Source: Meghimatium bilineatum (lineage: Eukaryota > Mollusca > Gastropoda > Stylommatophora > Philomycidae). Taken from it: a stretch of 64,000 bases of DNA. Every line of letters starts with the position of its first letter. Within the stretch, counting starts at the first letter, position 1. Both the position numbers and the translations under genes were made by a program. Location: the NCBI GenBank assembly GCA_034231615.1, contig CM067306.1:34244019-34308018 (forward strand), given 5' to 3'. Under the pieces are notes generated by a model that saw nothing but the letters and a program-made list of their open reading frames with translations, was not told the DNA's origin and searched no databases. This document shows positions 1-10,930 of this stretch, in pieces.

Positions 1-59
1 ATGGACCAATGGAGAAAATGAGGAAAGGTGATTAATTTTTCCCAAATAACCAAAAACAC

Positions 60-375
60 TTCTTCCTTTGCATTTGCTCTCAAACTCCTGCAGATTCGTA
101 GGATGTTGTCCGGACAATGGAATGTGTTATGTCATGGTTTACAGCTTTACTGTGATATCTGCACTTTACATACTCATACATCCGACTTCAGCATGGTTTC
201 TAGGTCACTTTGATTCTACATGCGTTGGGACAGTCAACTTCACACCATAATCTCCTTAGTCCTCCCTTGTGACAAGCATGGAAGTTAAACAATGCATAGA
301 AGTTAAACAGTGTGAAGTTAAACAGTGTTACTATTTTTTTTGTGCTCCCCTTTTGTGGGGAGCAACACTGGCGAA
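60..375 (-). mobile_element. SINE family A copy (core-domain SINE)
   Basis: This is a near full-length copy, sense on the minus strand. Read in sense order it has: a GC-richer 5' part with a CCCC/GGGG hairpin and ACATGTCGT-like segment, the shared central core (GAAGTCGGATGTGT), GACATAACACATTCC, and a 3' end of the form GTTTGAGA...GAAGAAG. An extra duplicated 'agttaaacagtg' motif lies at about 285-325. Related copies lie at 9695-10930, 22535-22795, 32970-33265, 42795-43050, 43110-44040 and 46580-47035. Confidence 0.7.
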
Positions 376-435
376 TAAATCCACATAAAAATATATTTTC
401 AACAAAGAAGTGGTGGTGATGATTGAGAATGAACT

Positions 436-560
436 AGATCAGTGGTTCTCAAACAGAACCGCATGGCCCACTAGTGTGTCGCAACTTATGGCTAGATGGT
501 CGCATAAGAAACATTGTTATTGGGTGACCTTGAGTTCTCATTTCTGAGTAATTTGTGATT
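436..560 (+). mobile_element. Possible hAT-type terminal repeat (single end)
   Basis: CAGTGGTTCTCAAACAG at 440 resembles the CAGTGGTTCTCAA end of many hAT elements. No matching right end was found nearby, so this is a remnant at best. Confidence 0.3.
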
Positions 561-869
561 GACTGAACCAATGGAAGTATACTCTGGCCATCTCCATAGG
601 GGCTGCACCTCATTCAGCAGATGGCAATTGATATGTAAGCTGATAGTTGCTGTACAGTTGATTATCCTCCTCAACCTACCTCTCAATTATCCCCACTTTA
701 CTACCTCCCCTTTCAATGTTTCAAGCTACTCCAAACTTTCAATATCTTAATAACAGCATTGTCCACGACTGTGTCCTCATAAAAAATATGCATATATGGG
801 GAATTTAAAATGTTCCCTTTATCCATTATCACCTGTCCTGACACCTGTGTTCTTGAAAACATTACTTTA

Positions 870-1070
870 TTTCTCTGAACTAACCAGAATGAATTCAGGT
901 GTGAAACCCAAATATACTACATCGCCCCATGGTAAAGTTTCTGAATCTTGTGGATCGTGGAATGAGACTCTGACATGATAACAGACCTGGCTACATCTGT
1001 TTCCAAGATCCATTTTAGAGCAACCTTAACTGCCTTTATCTCCTTTCTCCTATTAGAGGTTGTTCTGAGT
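870..1070 (-). mobile_element. LINE RNase H fragment
   Basis: On the minus strand AVKVALKWILETDVARSVIM followed by SHSTIHKIQ matches the central RNase H segment (A-x-x-x-AL-x-W...V-x-x-x-D-S-x-S-x-L) seen in other LINE copies here. It is short and broken. Confidence 0.5.
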
Positions 1071-1574
1071 GTGACATAGATAGGCCACTGTCAGAAACAA
1101 TTTGAAAAAGAAAATATATTCAAATAAATCATATTTGAAAAATGATTGATCTCAATAAAACAAGTAATAGGAATTACCTAGCTGCAAGTATAAATGAAAA
1201 ATGGTAGCAAGAAAAATGAAGACTTCTGATTTTAAACTGCATCATCTATAACCTTTGATACAGTAGTAATCTCTCCAGTTGCCTTCTCTTGGTTTATTTA
1301 TAGTTTAATCCACCAGTCTTTGATCCTCAATAAGGGCTAGCCTACATGGAAGTAACATTTTGAAGTCAAGAGTTATCCTTCTCTTTGATGAGGTGCCCTT
1401 CTGAGCTAATGAATTCTCATCTGTTCAGTAATCACAGCGAATAACAAACATGTCGGTTGTGATGGTCTGAAACCAGTGTGTCCCTTGCAGAGTCTAGGTC
1501 ATTCACTGTTTACATCCACAAGTCACACATAAACAGAAGTGAGTGCTCTATTGTCATTATAAAACCATGGTTTA

Positions 1575-1975
1575 AAAAGATCAAAGTAAGCTGGAGGCTA
1601 CTGAGATGTGGTTGTTTTATTTTTAGAATGATGTAAATTCCATGGACAGCCAAGAAAACTAATGTAGAAATCCTTAGAGATACTGGAGTAAAAAGACAAA
1701 TTATAGCAAATATTTGAAGAAGACAAATACAATTTTCAGGGTATGTGATGAGACAAGCAAAGATTGAACATCTAGTAACCACTGGAAAGATCATGTAGAA
1801 AATAAACAGAGGCAGACAAAGACAGAAGTTGTTGAAAGAGAGATGAAGTGTCACTGATGCATGAGAAAATATCTCCAAATGAATTTATTAACAACACAAG
1901 AGACAGAGAGTTGTGGAGAAAAATGATCGCTAAAGTCACTTGGTATGATACTTGATTGATTGATTGATTGATCAA
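1575..1975 (+). mobile_element. LINE 3' end (family F) with (TGAT)n tail
   Basis: It shares AGCTGGAGGCTACTGAGATG, ATGGACAGCCAAGAAAACTA and AGAGACAGAGAGTTGTGGAG with copies at 51180-51560 (plus) and 47545/48140 (minus). It ends in GATTGATTGATTGATTGAT. Confidence 0.7.
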
Positions 1976-2109
1976 TTGTTTTATATGGTTTGATACAGGA
2001 AAATTTGCCTCAAAATGGGTCAATAGAAAAAACAGGTCAAGAAACACTGTGCTAATAAATACTCATAAGCAGGTGATAATTAGAAGTTTTCATTTTTATT
2101 TAAACTTAC

Positions 2110-2232
2110 CTTAAGGCATCTAGGCCTTCCACCTGCTGCTTCCATAAGAGGAGTCCTCATCTCAACATCATACTTGTCTTTCTCTACTCCAGGAAGAGAC
2201 AGCACAAACAAGAGCATCTTCTCATTGGAAAC
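2110..2232 (-). CDS. Ankyrin-repeat protein, internal exon
   Basis: The acceptor TTACTTAG and donor AAG|GTAAGTTT flank a 123-nt exon, phase 0 to 0, 41 codons. The translation includes EKMLLFVLSLPGVEKDKYDV and then MRTPLMEAAGGRPRCLK. That is the end of one ankyrin repeat and the T-P-L-x-x-AA start of the next. It joins in frame to the exon at 6399-6506, whose last residues (SMLHEAVK) supply the first helix of the preceding repeat. Next exons should lie left of 2110 or outside the window. The parent protein was not identified. Confidence 0.8.
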
Positions 2233-2250
2233 CTAAGTAAGAAGGCCATC

Positions 2251-2460
2251 AAACTACAAATTATATTGAGTGTTTCTCTGAAACAAACTACAATTTATAT
2301 TCAGTGTTTCTCTGAAACAAACTACAATTTATATTCAGTGTTTCTCTGAAACAAACTACAATTTATATTCAGTGTTTCTCTGAAACAAACTACAATTTAT
2401 ATTCAGTGTTTCTCTGAAACAAACTACAAATTATATTGAGTGTTTCCTTGAAACAAACTA
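2251..2460. repeat. Minisatellite, 34-bp unit, about 6 copies
   Basis: Units contain TTTCTCTGAAACAAACTAC and AATTTATATTCAGTG. It lies just upstream of the ankyrin exon at 2110-2232. Confidence 0.85.
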
Positions 2461-2504
2461 GAAGTGGAAAAAAAAGACATCTGGCAGATTCATAATCATG
2501 AAGA

Positions 2505-2700
2505 TGAAATGATCTATCTAGCTGTGAGCAGTTAGTCTTGACATATGATGAATGATGAAACTATCCCTTTAACTGTGAGCAGGTAGTTTTGACACATGAT
2601 GATGATGAAACAATCCCTTTAGCTGTGAGCAGGTAGTTTTTGACACATGATGAATGATGAAACTATCCCTTTAACTGTGAGCAGATAGCTCTTGAGTGCT
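2505..2700. repeat. Tandem repeat, about 57-bp unit, about 3 copies
   Basis: Units contain AACTGTGAGCAGGTAGTTTT, GACACATGATGAATGATGAA and ACTATCCCTTT. Confidence 0.75.
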
Positions 2701-2709
2701 CAAAGTCTT

Positions 2710-3035
2710 TCCGACAAAAGCCCAGGTTCTTCTCAGTTGTGTAGCTGAAGCAACACCCAGACTCATGTAAGGTTATCTAAAAGGCATGGTTGTGTAAAGG
2801 GGGGGGGGGGGGGGGGGGGTTATGGATGCATGTTTAGTCCTAGAAGGGATGCATTCAGTGCACCAGTATCCCAGGATTACCACGTCCTACCAGGAGCACA
2901 GCACATACTTCTTGGCCAACTAACTCATCATACTGCTGTCAGATTTGTTGACCCATTCACAGTGTTGGCACATCTAGCAATCCTCTTCACCGAAAACTGT
3001 GCCAAAAAAGGACAAAGGTACGATATCTGATGTCC
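2710..3035 (+). mobile_element. Interspersed repeat R with internal poly-G
   Basis: It matches 13895-14215 on the other strand over about 320 bp. Both hold AAAAGC-CAGGTTCTT, GTTGTGTA, a long G run (22 Gs at 2799-2820), TTATGGATGCAT, GGATTACCA and GCCAACTAACTCATCAT. No coding content was recognised. Confidence 0.65.
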
Positions 3036-3509
3036 TACAACTCTTCATCATAAACAAGGATTATTTGATAAAAGACAAAAGTAAGAAATTTTAACCAGAT
3101 GAGACAATGATGATATTTTTTCACAGGTAAATAGGTTGTCAGCGTATCCCCAAACTTTCCTCTGAAAGAAACTAGTGAGAAAAAGACATGAAACTTGTCT
3201 TTTTTGTTGTCTAGACAAAATCGCATCTTTTTATGGAGATGCAGTTAGTCTAGTATGGAAAATCTCGTGTACGAGAGTTGCTAGGCGATTTGGTGCTGTT
3301 GAACAGATTGGTTCAATTCCCGTTATACTTGAGAAAAAAAAGACATTTGGTGGATTCATAAACCTGAAGAACCTCAATATTAAACCCTTTAGCTCCTACA
3401 TTGTTCTCAGTAACAGATCCCAACTGTGCTAAATTCTTTCCCCAATGACTTCCCCCTCTGTACTGATTTCTGTTCTTGAGCTACAAAAATAAGAGAACTT
3501 TCACTGTAC

Positions 3510-3792
3510 AGGTTAGTTCATAGACAGTGGAACAACTCGTTCGAGTCAGACGAGAGCAAGGAAATCGTCTGGGCGAAGATTCTCCACTATGCGTGCCTGG
3601 AGACAGATATAGAGGCTGTCACAGGCTAAGGGTAGCCTACCCGAATTGTCAAGGCATGCCGAAATCGGATGTGCTAGGCCTACAAGGCGCATAACGGTGG
3701 CACAACGTAATCACGCTCCCAGCGGAAATCGCACAGATATCCATGATGGTTACAATGGAGCGAACGAAAAACAAACAAAACAAACTGTACAG
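3510..3792 (+). mobile_element. SINE family C copy
   Basis: About 280 bp ending in an AAAC-rich tail (ACAAACAAAACAAAC). It starts near AGTTCATAGACAGTGGAAC, with AGACGAGAGCAA / ATCGTCTGGGCG forming a possible hairpin. It contains GCCGAAATCGGATGTGC, the core shared with families A and B, then AAGGCGCATAACGGTGGCAC. A second copy at 63240-63526 is roughly 95% identical by eye. Confidence 0.75.
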
Positions 3793-4029
3793 GTTTATTA
3801 TAGTCACCAGAAAATAAATACGGTATATCGCATGGATGGGGTAGTTGACAAGTACTAATTCATCTTTGTGGTTTCACAGTGAAATTGATTTCATAATAAT
3901 AATAATAATACACAGTGTGACTTTTCCTCTCTCTTAGTTTTAACAAGAGATAAAGCTCCAGTGTCAAGAAATAAGAAATTGGTGGGCCAGGAGTTGTCAC
4001 TAATTTGATACATCATTATTGACTATTCA

Positions 4030-4225
4030 CAGGTCAGGAGTTCTTCTTCTTCCTCTTCAGTGTTCATTCTCAAACTCCCACTGGATCTCTCTTGTAGCAG
4101 TACTGTACAGTGGTCCTACTAGATTTCCAACAGGATGTAGTCCAGAAAATGGAAATGCGCTGTGTCACCATTTTATTTGTGCCAATGGCCCAGCACATCT
4201 GTCTTCAGTGGTGGTCAGGAGTTCA
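4030..4225 (-). mobile_element. SINE family B copy
   Basis: Family B, sense on the minus strand. It has a core (GAAGACAGATGTGCTGGGCC), GGCACAAATAAAATGG, GACTACATCCTGTTGGAAAT, and a tail with GAGATCCAGTGGGAGTTTGA then GAAGAAG. It shares core and tail with family A but differs in the block between. Other copies: 22322-22500, 24775-24935, 40640-40750, 44155-44285, 50205-50432 and 59885-60075. Confidence 0.7.
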
Positions 4226-4384
4226 ATTCAAGAGAGATCAGAAAATCAGGTTTAGTCATTGCAAACCAAAGTATCACATTTATAACAGGAAAGAATTACA
4301 GTGAGGTGGACAATAAATATGTCTGGTTCAGCTATGCCTAAAAAGCCTGTTAAGAGATCAAGTTGGTAACTACAAGTTGCAGCT

Positions 4385-4575
4385 GTGAATAATAATCAAA
4401 CCCATAACTCATCTCGGTAGTAGAGGTGTCACATTGAGACATTTGATGCAGAAAGATCTCCACACATCTCTATCCTCTACCATCCTGATAAGTTTTGAAA
4501 CCTTCATATTATCAAGCCATGCCTTCTTCTTTCCACCTCATTTTCTTCCACCCTTCACCGTAATGTTCATACTAC
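4385..4575 (-). mobile_element. LINE 3' end
   Basis: Antisense blocks GTGTCACATTGAGACATTTG, GATCTCCACACATCTCTATC and CTACCATCCTGATAAGTTTT match the plus-strand copy at 35640-35750. Confidence 0.55.
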
Positions 4576-5199
4576 ACAATTTTTGTTAATTAACTTAAAA
4601 CTCATACTGTCTCAAAATGACAGTACAGTAGGCTTATTTTAATATGGTAGTATCCGCCTCCTCTCCGAACCTCCAGTAATGAAATGAAATAGTTAATGTG
4701 CTGTGTGAGAGATACTGGTAAAAATATTGCAAAGTACAATTATTTTATTTCCTTTTTATCTGTGCTTGGTGTTTTCAACATTCTTCCATAAAACTACTCT
4801 ATGCTGCCTCTACATAACTTCTTACCATTTTGCTTCTTGTCCATGGATCACTACCATACACCAGAATATCACTACATCCCAAATATACTACCAATACCAA
4901 GTAACAGAAATAGGACAAATTTAAAACAAACTATGGCAGTATTTTGTATTCTAGCCACTAAACGTATTTTATTATTATTTACATGATAAAAATCATTTGC
5001 AAATATTTTGACTGGCTGGGCCAAAACACACGTTCTTAACTAGTAGAAGAATGATAGTACAGTAATACACTCTCAAATACATATTAAATGTCAAAGTCAG
5101 ATGTGTCTGGCTATTGGTGCAAAATAAAACTGCACCACAATGCCTTTCCACTCAATGGACTACATCCTGTTGGATATCTTGTAGGATCATATACATACT

Positions 5200-6110
5200 A
5201 TAAAAGAGATCAGGTGAGAGTCTAAGAACGAACAGGAAAAAAGTTGGTTGGTTGGTTGCTGATCCAGCGGTCCATGGGCTCATGCCCTTTGACCCAATGC
5301 CATTGTGTGATATATACATGTTTTTGTGAGCTGTTGTTTTGTTCCATATAATGTGTTCCATTTATCTGGCCCTGGAGGGAGAAACATTTTCCTGACACCA
5401 TCCAGCGCTGGACATTCAAAAAGGTGGTGGTCAACAGTTTCATAGGGATGAGTGCACAGACGGCACCCTGGAGTGTGTTGTGGTTGTATTCTGTTCAGGT
5501 GATAGTTAAGCTGTACATGTTGTGTGCGCAGTCGGAATATGATACTCTGGTCTTTTCTTTCCAGGAGGTTGATATTGTCTTTAGGATTTGGGCTGGTCAT
5601 ATATTTATAGATTTCCCTCCCAGTGTTTCCCATGGCCCATTTGTTCATCCAATATTCTTTGTTCACAGATTTCAGAATCATTTTAACTGTGTGCATTGTT
5701 GTTTCTGTATAATGCTGTTCTTGTTATGCTCCCATCTTTGCTAGTCTGTCTGCCTTATCATTGCCAGGTGTGTTTGAGTGGCCAGGAATCCACTGCATAA
5801 CAATGACCTCATAAGATGTAAGCAGCTGGTTGGCATGGTGATATATTTCAGCTAGCTCAGGTTTACAATGTCCATCACATTCCAGTGCTTGAAGAGCAGA
5901 CATAGTCTGTGTAAAAATAACAATGTTTTGGATTTTTTATGGGAAGGCATCAAATATGGTCTTCAGGTGGTACAAGGCAACTTCTAGTGCTGTTATCTCC
6001 GCTTCATGGTTAGAACATATCTCCCCACAGGCATCAAACAACTCATCAGATATTTTGTCTGGATATTCTATATAGACACCATAACCTGCTTTGATGATGG
6101 CTTTGAAAAC
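5200..6110 (-). mobile_element. LINE C-terminal region with RNase H (family J)
   Basis: The minus strand encodes an RNase H start (GYGVYIEYPD...NHEAEITALEVAL), a middle (MSALQALECDG) and an end (VMQWIPGHSNTPGNDKADRLA). A C-terminal cysteine/histidine tail follows, with CRLCTHPYETVDHHLFECP. Stops and shifts separate the pieces. It is 5'-truncated. Confidence 0.75.
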
Positions 6111-6307
6111 AGGAAAAAGCAAAAGGTAAAGTAGAAGGCAAGAGAGATCAAGTATGACAGCGCAAGAAAATATGAGATGGTCTGATATTGCGGTGATTTG
6201 GATGATTACACTGGATATCAGCTGACATTATGGTAAAAGAGGATGATTATACTGGATATCAGCAACTGTGGCATCTATTGCAATGAAACAGCAGATGAAT
6301 TGGCTTT

Positions 6308-6444
6308 ACATATTCAGTTTATGTTCTTACTTTGACAGCCTCGTGAAGCATGGAGTACCCCCTGAATATTATATTTACTATTCAGTTTATGTACTTACTT
6401 TGACAGCCTCATGAAGCATGGAGCGCCCCCTGAACATTATGTTC
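6308..6444. repeat. Partial tandem duplication of an ankyrin exon end
   Basis: About 67 bp holding the 3' half of the exon at 6399-6506, its donor and the first intron bases occurs twice: 6308-6375 and 6378-6444. The left copy differs at a few positions but still reads ...F-R-G-Y-S-M-L-H-E-A-V-K before GTAAGA. Confidence 0.75.
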
Positions 6445-6506
6445 ACATCAACACCCTCAGAGAGAAGACATAATATGATGTCCTGTCTGGTCATCTGGAT
6501 ACATCT
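6399..6506 (-). CDS. Ankyrin-repeat protein, internal exon
   Basis: A T-rich acceptor ending TTTTAG and the donor AAA|GTAAGT flank 108 nt, exactly 36 codons, phase 0 to 0. The residues include DIILCLLSEGVDVN and GRSMLHEAVK. This matches the ankyrin pattern: the second helix ends LLxxGADVN, the hairpin follows, and the next repeat opens with x-x-LHEA. It splices in frame to 2110-2232 downstream. Its 3' part plus donor is partly duplicated just beyond (6308-6375). Such repeats usually form protein-binding solenoids; the partner is unknown. Confidence 0.78.
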
Positions 6507-6619
6507 CTAAAAAAAATTATACATTAATGTATGTTGATGTTGTTGATACCCAATTGCTGTTGAGTAGTTCTACTCTTGACAGCTATCTTAAAAAACTGGA
6601 GGTCTTTTGAAGTTATTTA

Positions 6620-7010
6620 CTGATCCATACAATTAGTGACTGTTAAGGAAGTCTGTAAAAGGTTTTTTTCTGGCAGTGGATAAGTAAGAGCATTCAATAA
6701 GGAGGTGTTTCACTACTTCGTTGGGATGAGAACAGTGTTTAGAAATGGGTATTTGCTGGGATCTGATATGGTTTAATTGACTATTGACTCTTGCATGTCC
6801 TGTTTGAAAATGAAAGAAAGGGGATTGATTTCTCCGGCAGAGTTTGTTTATGTTGTCATTGTCCTTGTCCTTTGGCCGTGTCATTTCACTAAATACATTT
6901 TGACCATTTGCACATCTGTTCAGCCAGATTTCCCTGGTGTTCTTTCTGAGAATCTGTTTCACTATTCTCATACTACAATGTCTTTGCTTTTGTTGTTTTG
7001 TGCATACATC
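6620..7010 (-). mobile_element. LINE family J, 3' fragment
   Basis: TREIWLNRCANGQNVF, FHFQTGHARVNSQLNHI and KHCSHPNEVVKHLLIECSYL match the C-terminal tail of the copy at 5200-6110. Confidence 0.7.
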
Positions 7011-7490
7011 ACTGCATAAGTTGGTAGTGTCGGGGTAATAAATACAAATATTTTTTATTAAAGTACGAGAAGAAATTGTTAAAATACAGATGTATGGACA
7101 TAAAAGTTGACAGCTATGCATACTATTATTAATAAATTTTTAAGAAATTGCTAAAATATAACTCAAGAACACGATCCATAAATGAAAGCTTTCAGTAACT
7201 CAATGTTCCACAGATTTACATTCGCTAAACATATTATTACTGCCAATAATTATAGGCCTTCTATATAAAATGAGATATAGATGAGGGATATGAACGAGGA
7301 AAAAAATTATAAAATTTCTAGGCCTACTTACCACTTTATGTGAATGAATAATATTCCCTTACATAACCAGCTCAACAAAACTTAAAACATTGTTACGCAT
7401 ATAATCCACAATATTTTATCACATTAAAAACACAAAAACATAATTTATAGTGTCTATATATTATTTGAAGAATAGATAAGGAAGCCATCC
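7010..7490. other. AT-rich spacer, no feature seen
   Basis: No coding stretch or repeat was recognised here. If the ankyrin model is right, it lies in an intron. Confidence 0.3.
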
Positions 7491-7858
7491 AAAAAAACAT
7501 CAGGGAACACAAATCAACAGTTGAAATTCCAATGTTATGACTGAAATCTTAGAATCACAAACATGTGTTGCACAAGCAACGATTGATAGAAAACAGATGG
7601 AAGTGGTGTCGAGTATCGTTGACACTGATTTTGAAACATTGGAATTGAATATAAATGTACTACAGAGTATTAATTCTTTATATCCCCAAACAACAAATAA
7701 GTTGTCGATTGATCCTGCAAGGAAAAACGGACACGACAAATAGGTTGTCGGTTGGCCCTGTAGAGTTAAGATATAATGCAATGAAAAGTTCTGACCCAGT
7801 AAGTCTTATGAACACGACAAGGAAAACAATAGATACCTCTGTGCACTCATCCCTATGA
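7490..7858 (+). pseudogene. Unassigned coding-like fragment
   Basis: Two overlapping frames give EILESQTCVAQATIDRKQ, TDFETLELNINVLQSIN, LYPQTTNKLSIDPARKN and then ELRYNAMKSSDPVSLMN. This looks like one decayed protein with a frame change. No family was recognised. It may be a transposon ORF1 or a retro-copied gene piece. Confidence 0.35.
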
Positions 7859-7859
7859 A

Positions 7860-8060
7860 ACTGTTGAGCACCCTTTTTTAATGTTCATCACTGGATGATG
7901 TCAGGAAAATGCTTCTCCCTCCAAGGCCAGATAAATAGAACACATTATATGGAAAAAACAACAGCTCGCAAACACATGCATATATCGCATAATGGATTTG
8001 GATAAAAGGGCATGAGTCCATACCGAAAAGGCTTACTGGGTCGCTGATCAGGTATGTTAG
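7860..8060 (-). mobile_element. LINE family J, 3' fragment
   Basis: Similar to 5250-5440: TGAAACTGTTGAGCACC, GTCAGGAAAATGCTTCTCCC, AGGCCAGATAAATAGAACAC, ATATCGCATAATGG. Confidence 0.6.
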
Positions 8061-8582
8061 AATCAGTGTTATGTAGCACTCTCTTCCTCACCTATAATAA
8101 TAAGGATATATTACACAGTATATTCCATTGTAAAACTAGTTGTTTTTTCTGGATAATTTGGAGATGCTTTGTCTGATGGCTTGAATGAGTCTTGTTCAAT
8201 GGCTTGGAACACTGATTTTTAATCTGAAGAGTGTGATATTTTAGAGTATGAACTTTTGATTGTTGAACATTTTAACATCTCTATAGTAATTACCACCCTG
8301 CCTTGAAATTTATAGATGTTATTCAAAGGACAAGAGATTGCTCTTTTGTGGTGCTTCCGGAAACGTGATGTATATTCCTCTGCTTCCAATATTTGTGGCC
8401 TTTATTATCATGTTTGTTGACTAAATAGCTACAATCTATTGTTAGTTTCCTGCATCAAGATGATGAGATAATAACACAATTTTTAAAGAAGCACTGTCTT
8501 GTTTTACATTTCAGCAATCCCAGTAGCTAACGCGCAGATATTTAAAATAAATCTATCTGTTTTTTAACTTTTTTGTTTTGTT

Positions 8583-8775
8583 GTGAAGATAAGCTACCTA
8601 GTCATGCTGTGTGAGGCCATGGTTACTGGTGCACCTGTCGGCCTGGTATCTCCAACTTCAGCATCTATGCTCAATGTAAGGGATCTTATGACAATCTTAG
8701 TTTCCAGCCTCTTGGCTAGACTACACTTCATCTCCACTTCAAGGGGTTTCCTTGATGGGAATTTTTGTCTTTGTT
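8583..8775 (-). mobile_element. Interspersed repeat X, coding-like on the minus strand
   Basis: The minus strand reads KPLEVEMKCSLAKRLETKI and DTRPTGAPVTMA. Related copies at 39600-39840 and 47850-48140 keep the same peptide blocks ([29 protein letters not shown]). It is presumably a fragment of a transposon protein. Confidence 0.5.
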
Positions 8776-9173
8776 GCTCTTCTCTGGAAAGCCTACCTTT
8801 TGGTTCTCTTTCTATTCTACTCATTTCTTTATATGATGCATCATATGGATGATTAACTCTGGCTCATCATAAAAAATATAGAATAAACTTGCAAATATCA
8901 ATCAACATTCTATACTAGTTAAAACTCATAAATAACATAATGATCAGATGCGTACATTGGAGGGGGGGGGGGGGTTTGAAACCCCCTTTAGCAAATTGAA
9001 ATATGACTTAGTACTAGAAACGTGGCCAAAACAACAGATAAAAAGCCAAACCACCACCACCCCCAACCCCCTGCATTATGCATGATATAATTATCAAATA
9101 TCAGGCTCTACAATTTTAAGATGGATGATAAATAAATTAAAGTAGTTAAAACAAGAACAGTGTGTGATCTTAC

Positions 9174-9364
9174 AAAGAGAGTTAATCCTACAATAGGTGA
9201 CGATATGAATCCACGATGTGCTGCCGCTGCATCTCGAATTAAAAGCTGCAGCTTCTCACAGTGCTGATCTTCATGTTTGAAGGCATGAGACATGAACCAT
9301 ACAGCAAGGTCATGTCCTCTGTGCTTTGGTGTATCCAAAAAATATAGGCTATCATCAGGCATGC
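9174..9364 (-). CDS. Probable upstream exon of the ankyrin-repeat gene
   Basis: An open stretch of 63 codons leaves in phase 0 at TTT|GTAAGA, matching the phase of the next exon at 6506. The translation includes HDLAVWFMSHAFKHED and KLQLLIRDAAAAHRGF and reads like helical protein with normal codon use. The acceptor I chose, ATATTCAG before GCATGCC, has a poor pyrimidine tract. An in-frame stop lies just upstream, which forces an acceptor close to here. I do not recognise the domain. It could be an N-terminal helical cap of the ankyrin protein or a chance open frame. Confidence 0.5.
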
Positions 9365-9694
9365 CTGAATATACTCATCAATGTTGGAGCAGACCTTAGT
9401 TAAAATGAAGCTACATCAGACTCTATGACTATGAAATCCTGTGAGGCAAAAATAGAATTCACATGTGTGAGGGTGGTTCAAATGAAAACCTTAAAAGAAG
9501 ATAGAATAACTATAATATATGTCTTAAAACCTGTTAATATTGCTGCTAAAGATGCCAATAGTATCCTGCTCATAACATCTTGGTAAAGATGACCAACATG
9601 ATGTCATAATGGCAGTTTAAAGATCGTCATTTCTGTTGGTATGCACCAAAGAGGAGCAGCAATCTGTTACCAGTTTTTTTTATATCAGTGAAGA

Positions 9695-9819
9695 GATCTT
9701 CTTCTGAATTAATTCTCAAACTCCTACAGATTGGCAAGATGTAGTCCAGATAATGGGATGCATTGTAATGGTTTACAGCTGTGATATCTGTGCCTTTTTG
9801 TCTTACATATCTAACTTCA
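9695..9819 (-). mobile_element. SINE family A, 3' half, split by a LINE insertion
   Basis: This is the 3' portion of a family A SINE. It continues at 10749-10930 after a 929-bp insertion. The 13-bp sequence ATATCTAACTTCA is present at both junctions (9807-9819 and 10749-10761). Confidence 0.7.
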
Positions 9820-10748
9820 AAACCTTTCTAATGAAAGGCAGCCGACTTAAGAGAGGAAAGTCGTGGATGGGGCACACAGAGGATATTATACAGAGTGTGT
9901 GCAGATTGGAGGATGTGCTACCTGGTGCAGAATGGAGTCGGGCGCCTTTAGATTGTCCTCAGCTTTCAAAGTAATAATAACACTCAATAGAAAATGCAGG
10001 GAATGGTGTCCGACAGTGGTGAAGTCGGAGGTGCCCTGATCTGTGAGAATTCAAGGGAAGGTGATATGATTATACATATGGGTATAATGATGGGTCGGTT
10101 GAGAGACACATTAGGAGTGCCTGGGTCTTCATGGCTCAAAGGTGCGAGGAGACCATCAGAGAGGAAAGTGGTGCATTCGCTCAGACGACAAGCAGCATAG
10201 CAATGGAGATTTTGGCAGTAACGAAAGTTTTGAAATGGGTGTGCTCACAGACTATCTGCGATCATGTCTGTATACTCAGTGACTCGATGATGAACATGAA
10301 TGTGAAAGTTCAGGCGTGTACACTTGGGAACAGTGGCAGATGCAGTGAAGAATTCCTGTGTGAGTAAAGTGACTTTCATTTTTGTGTCGAGACATGCGGG
10401 AGTCTGGGGTAATGAGAGAGCAGATAGGTTGGCCGCACACACTGCTACTACGGCTGTTGGTGGAGCAATGGATCAAGCAGACATTTTGAACGCCCTATGG
10501 GAAAACGCACGAACAAATGATTATATAAGTGATGATGACTCTTGTTCCATGACTAGAATAAGGTAGTTTGGTTTGAAATGTGGTGTCGCTAGAAAGGAAC
10601 AATATCGTGGGCAAGAAAGAATGATGGTCAATCAATGGTGTACTGGGACCATCAGTCAATGGGTAATGGTGGCTACACTCAAGGAAAGATCTGAGCACCT
10701 ATGGACTTGTCTGGAATACAGTGATGATGATCCAACGACTAACTAACT
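9820..10748 (+). mobile_element. LINE 3' end with RNase H-like domain (family G), with target duplication
   Basis: The translation carries an RNase H segment: an ILSDSMMN block (D-S motif), then FVSRHAGVWGNERADRLA, the C-terminal RNase H motif with G-N-E-x-A-D. A C-terminal tail follows with MVNQWCTGTIS, TLKERSEHLWTC and DDD. The element ends in (AACT)n at 10741-10748 and is flanked by a 13-bp target-site duplication. It is 5'-truncated and the frame is interrupted by stops and shifts, so it is inactive. Copies of the same family lie at 24232, 35170, 52600, 53490 and 55425. Confidence 0.75.
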
Positions 10749-10930
10749 ATATCTAACTTCAGAATGTCTTCTGGGTTACTTTAACTACATATGAGATAAA
10801 ACAGCAAACTCCACCTATTTCCTGCAAAACTTTTTTAGTTGCCTCTTACAATATGCATGGAAAGTAACAGTTTTGCTATTCCTTGCTCAACTTTTGGGCC
10901 ACACACAGTTCCAGCAACACACAGATCAGT
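10749..10930 (-). mobile_element. SINE family A, 5' half, right of the LINE insertion
   Basis: This completes the split copy that begins at 9695. It carries the CTTCAGAATG...GGTTAC segment and the terminal TTGCTATTCCTTGCTC... block typical of the SINE 5' part. Confidence 0.65.

Noticed and set aside
3505-3560. Possible tRNA-type A and B boxes at the start of SINE family C (TTCGAGTC)
   Set aside because: The two boxes would be only about 20 bases apart, too close for an RNA polymerase III type 2 promoter, and the second copy has a changed B box.
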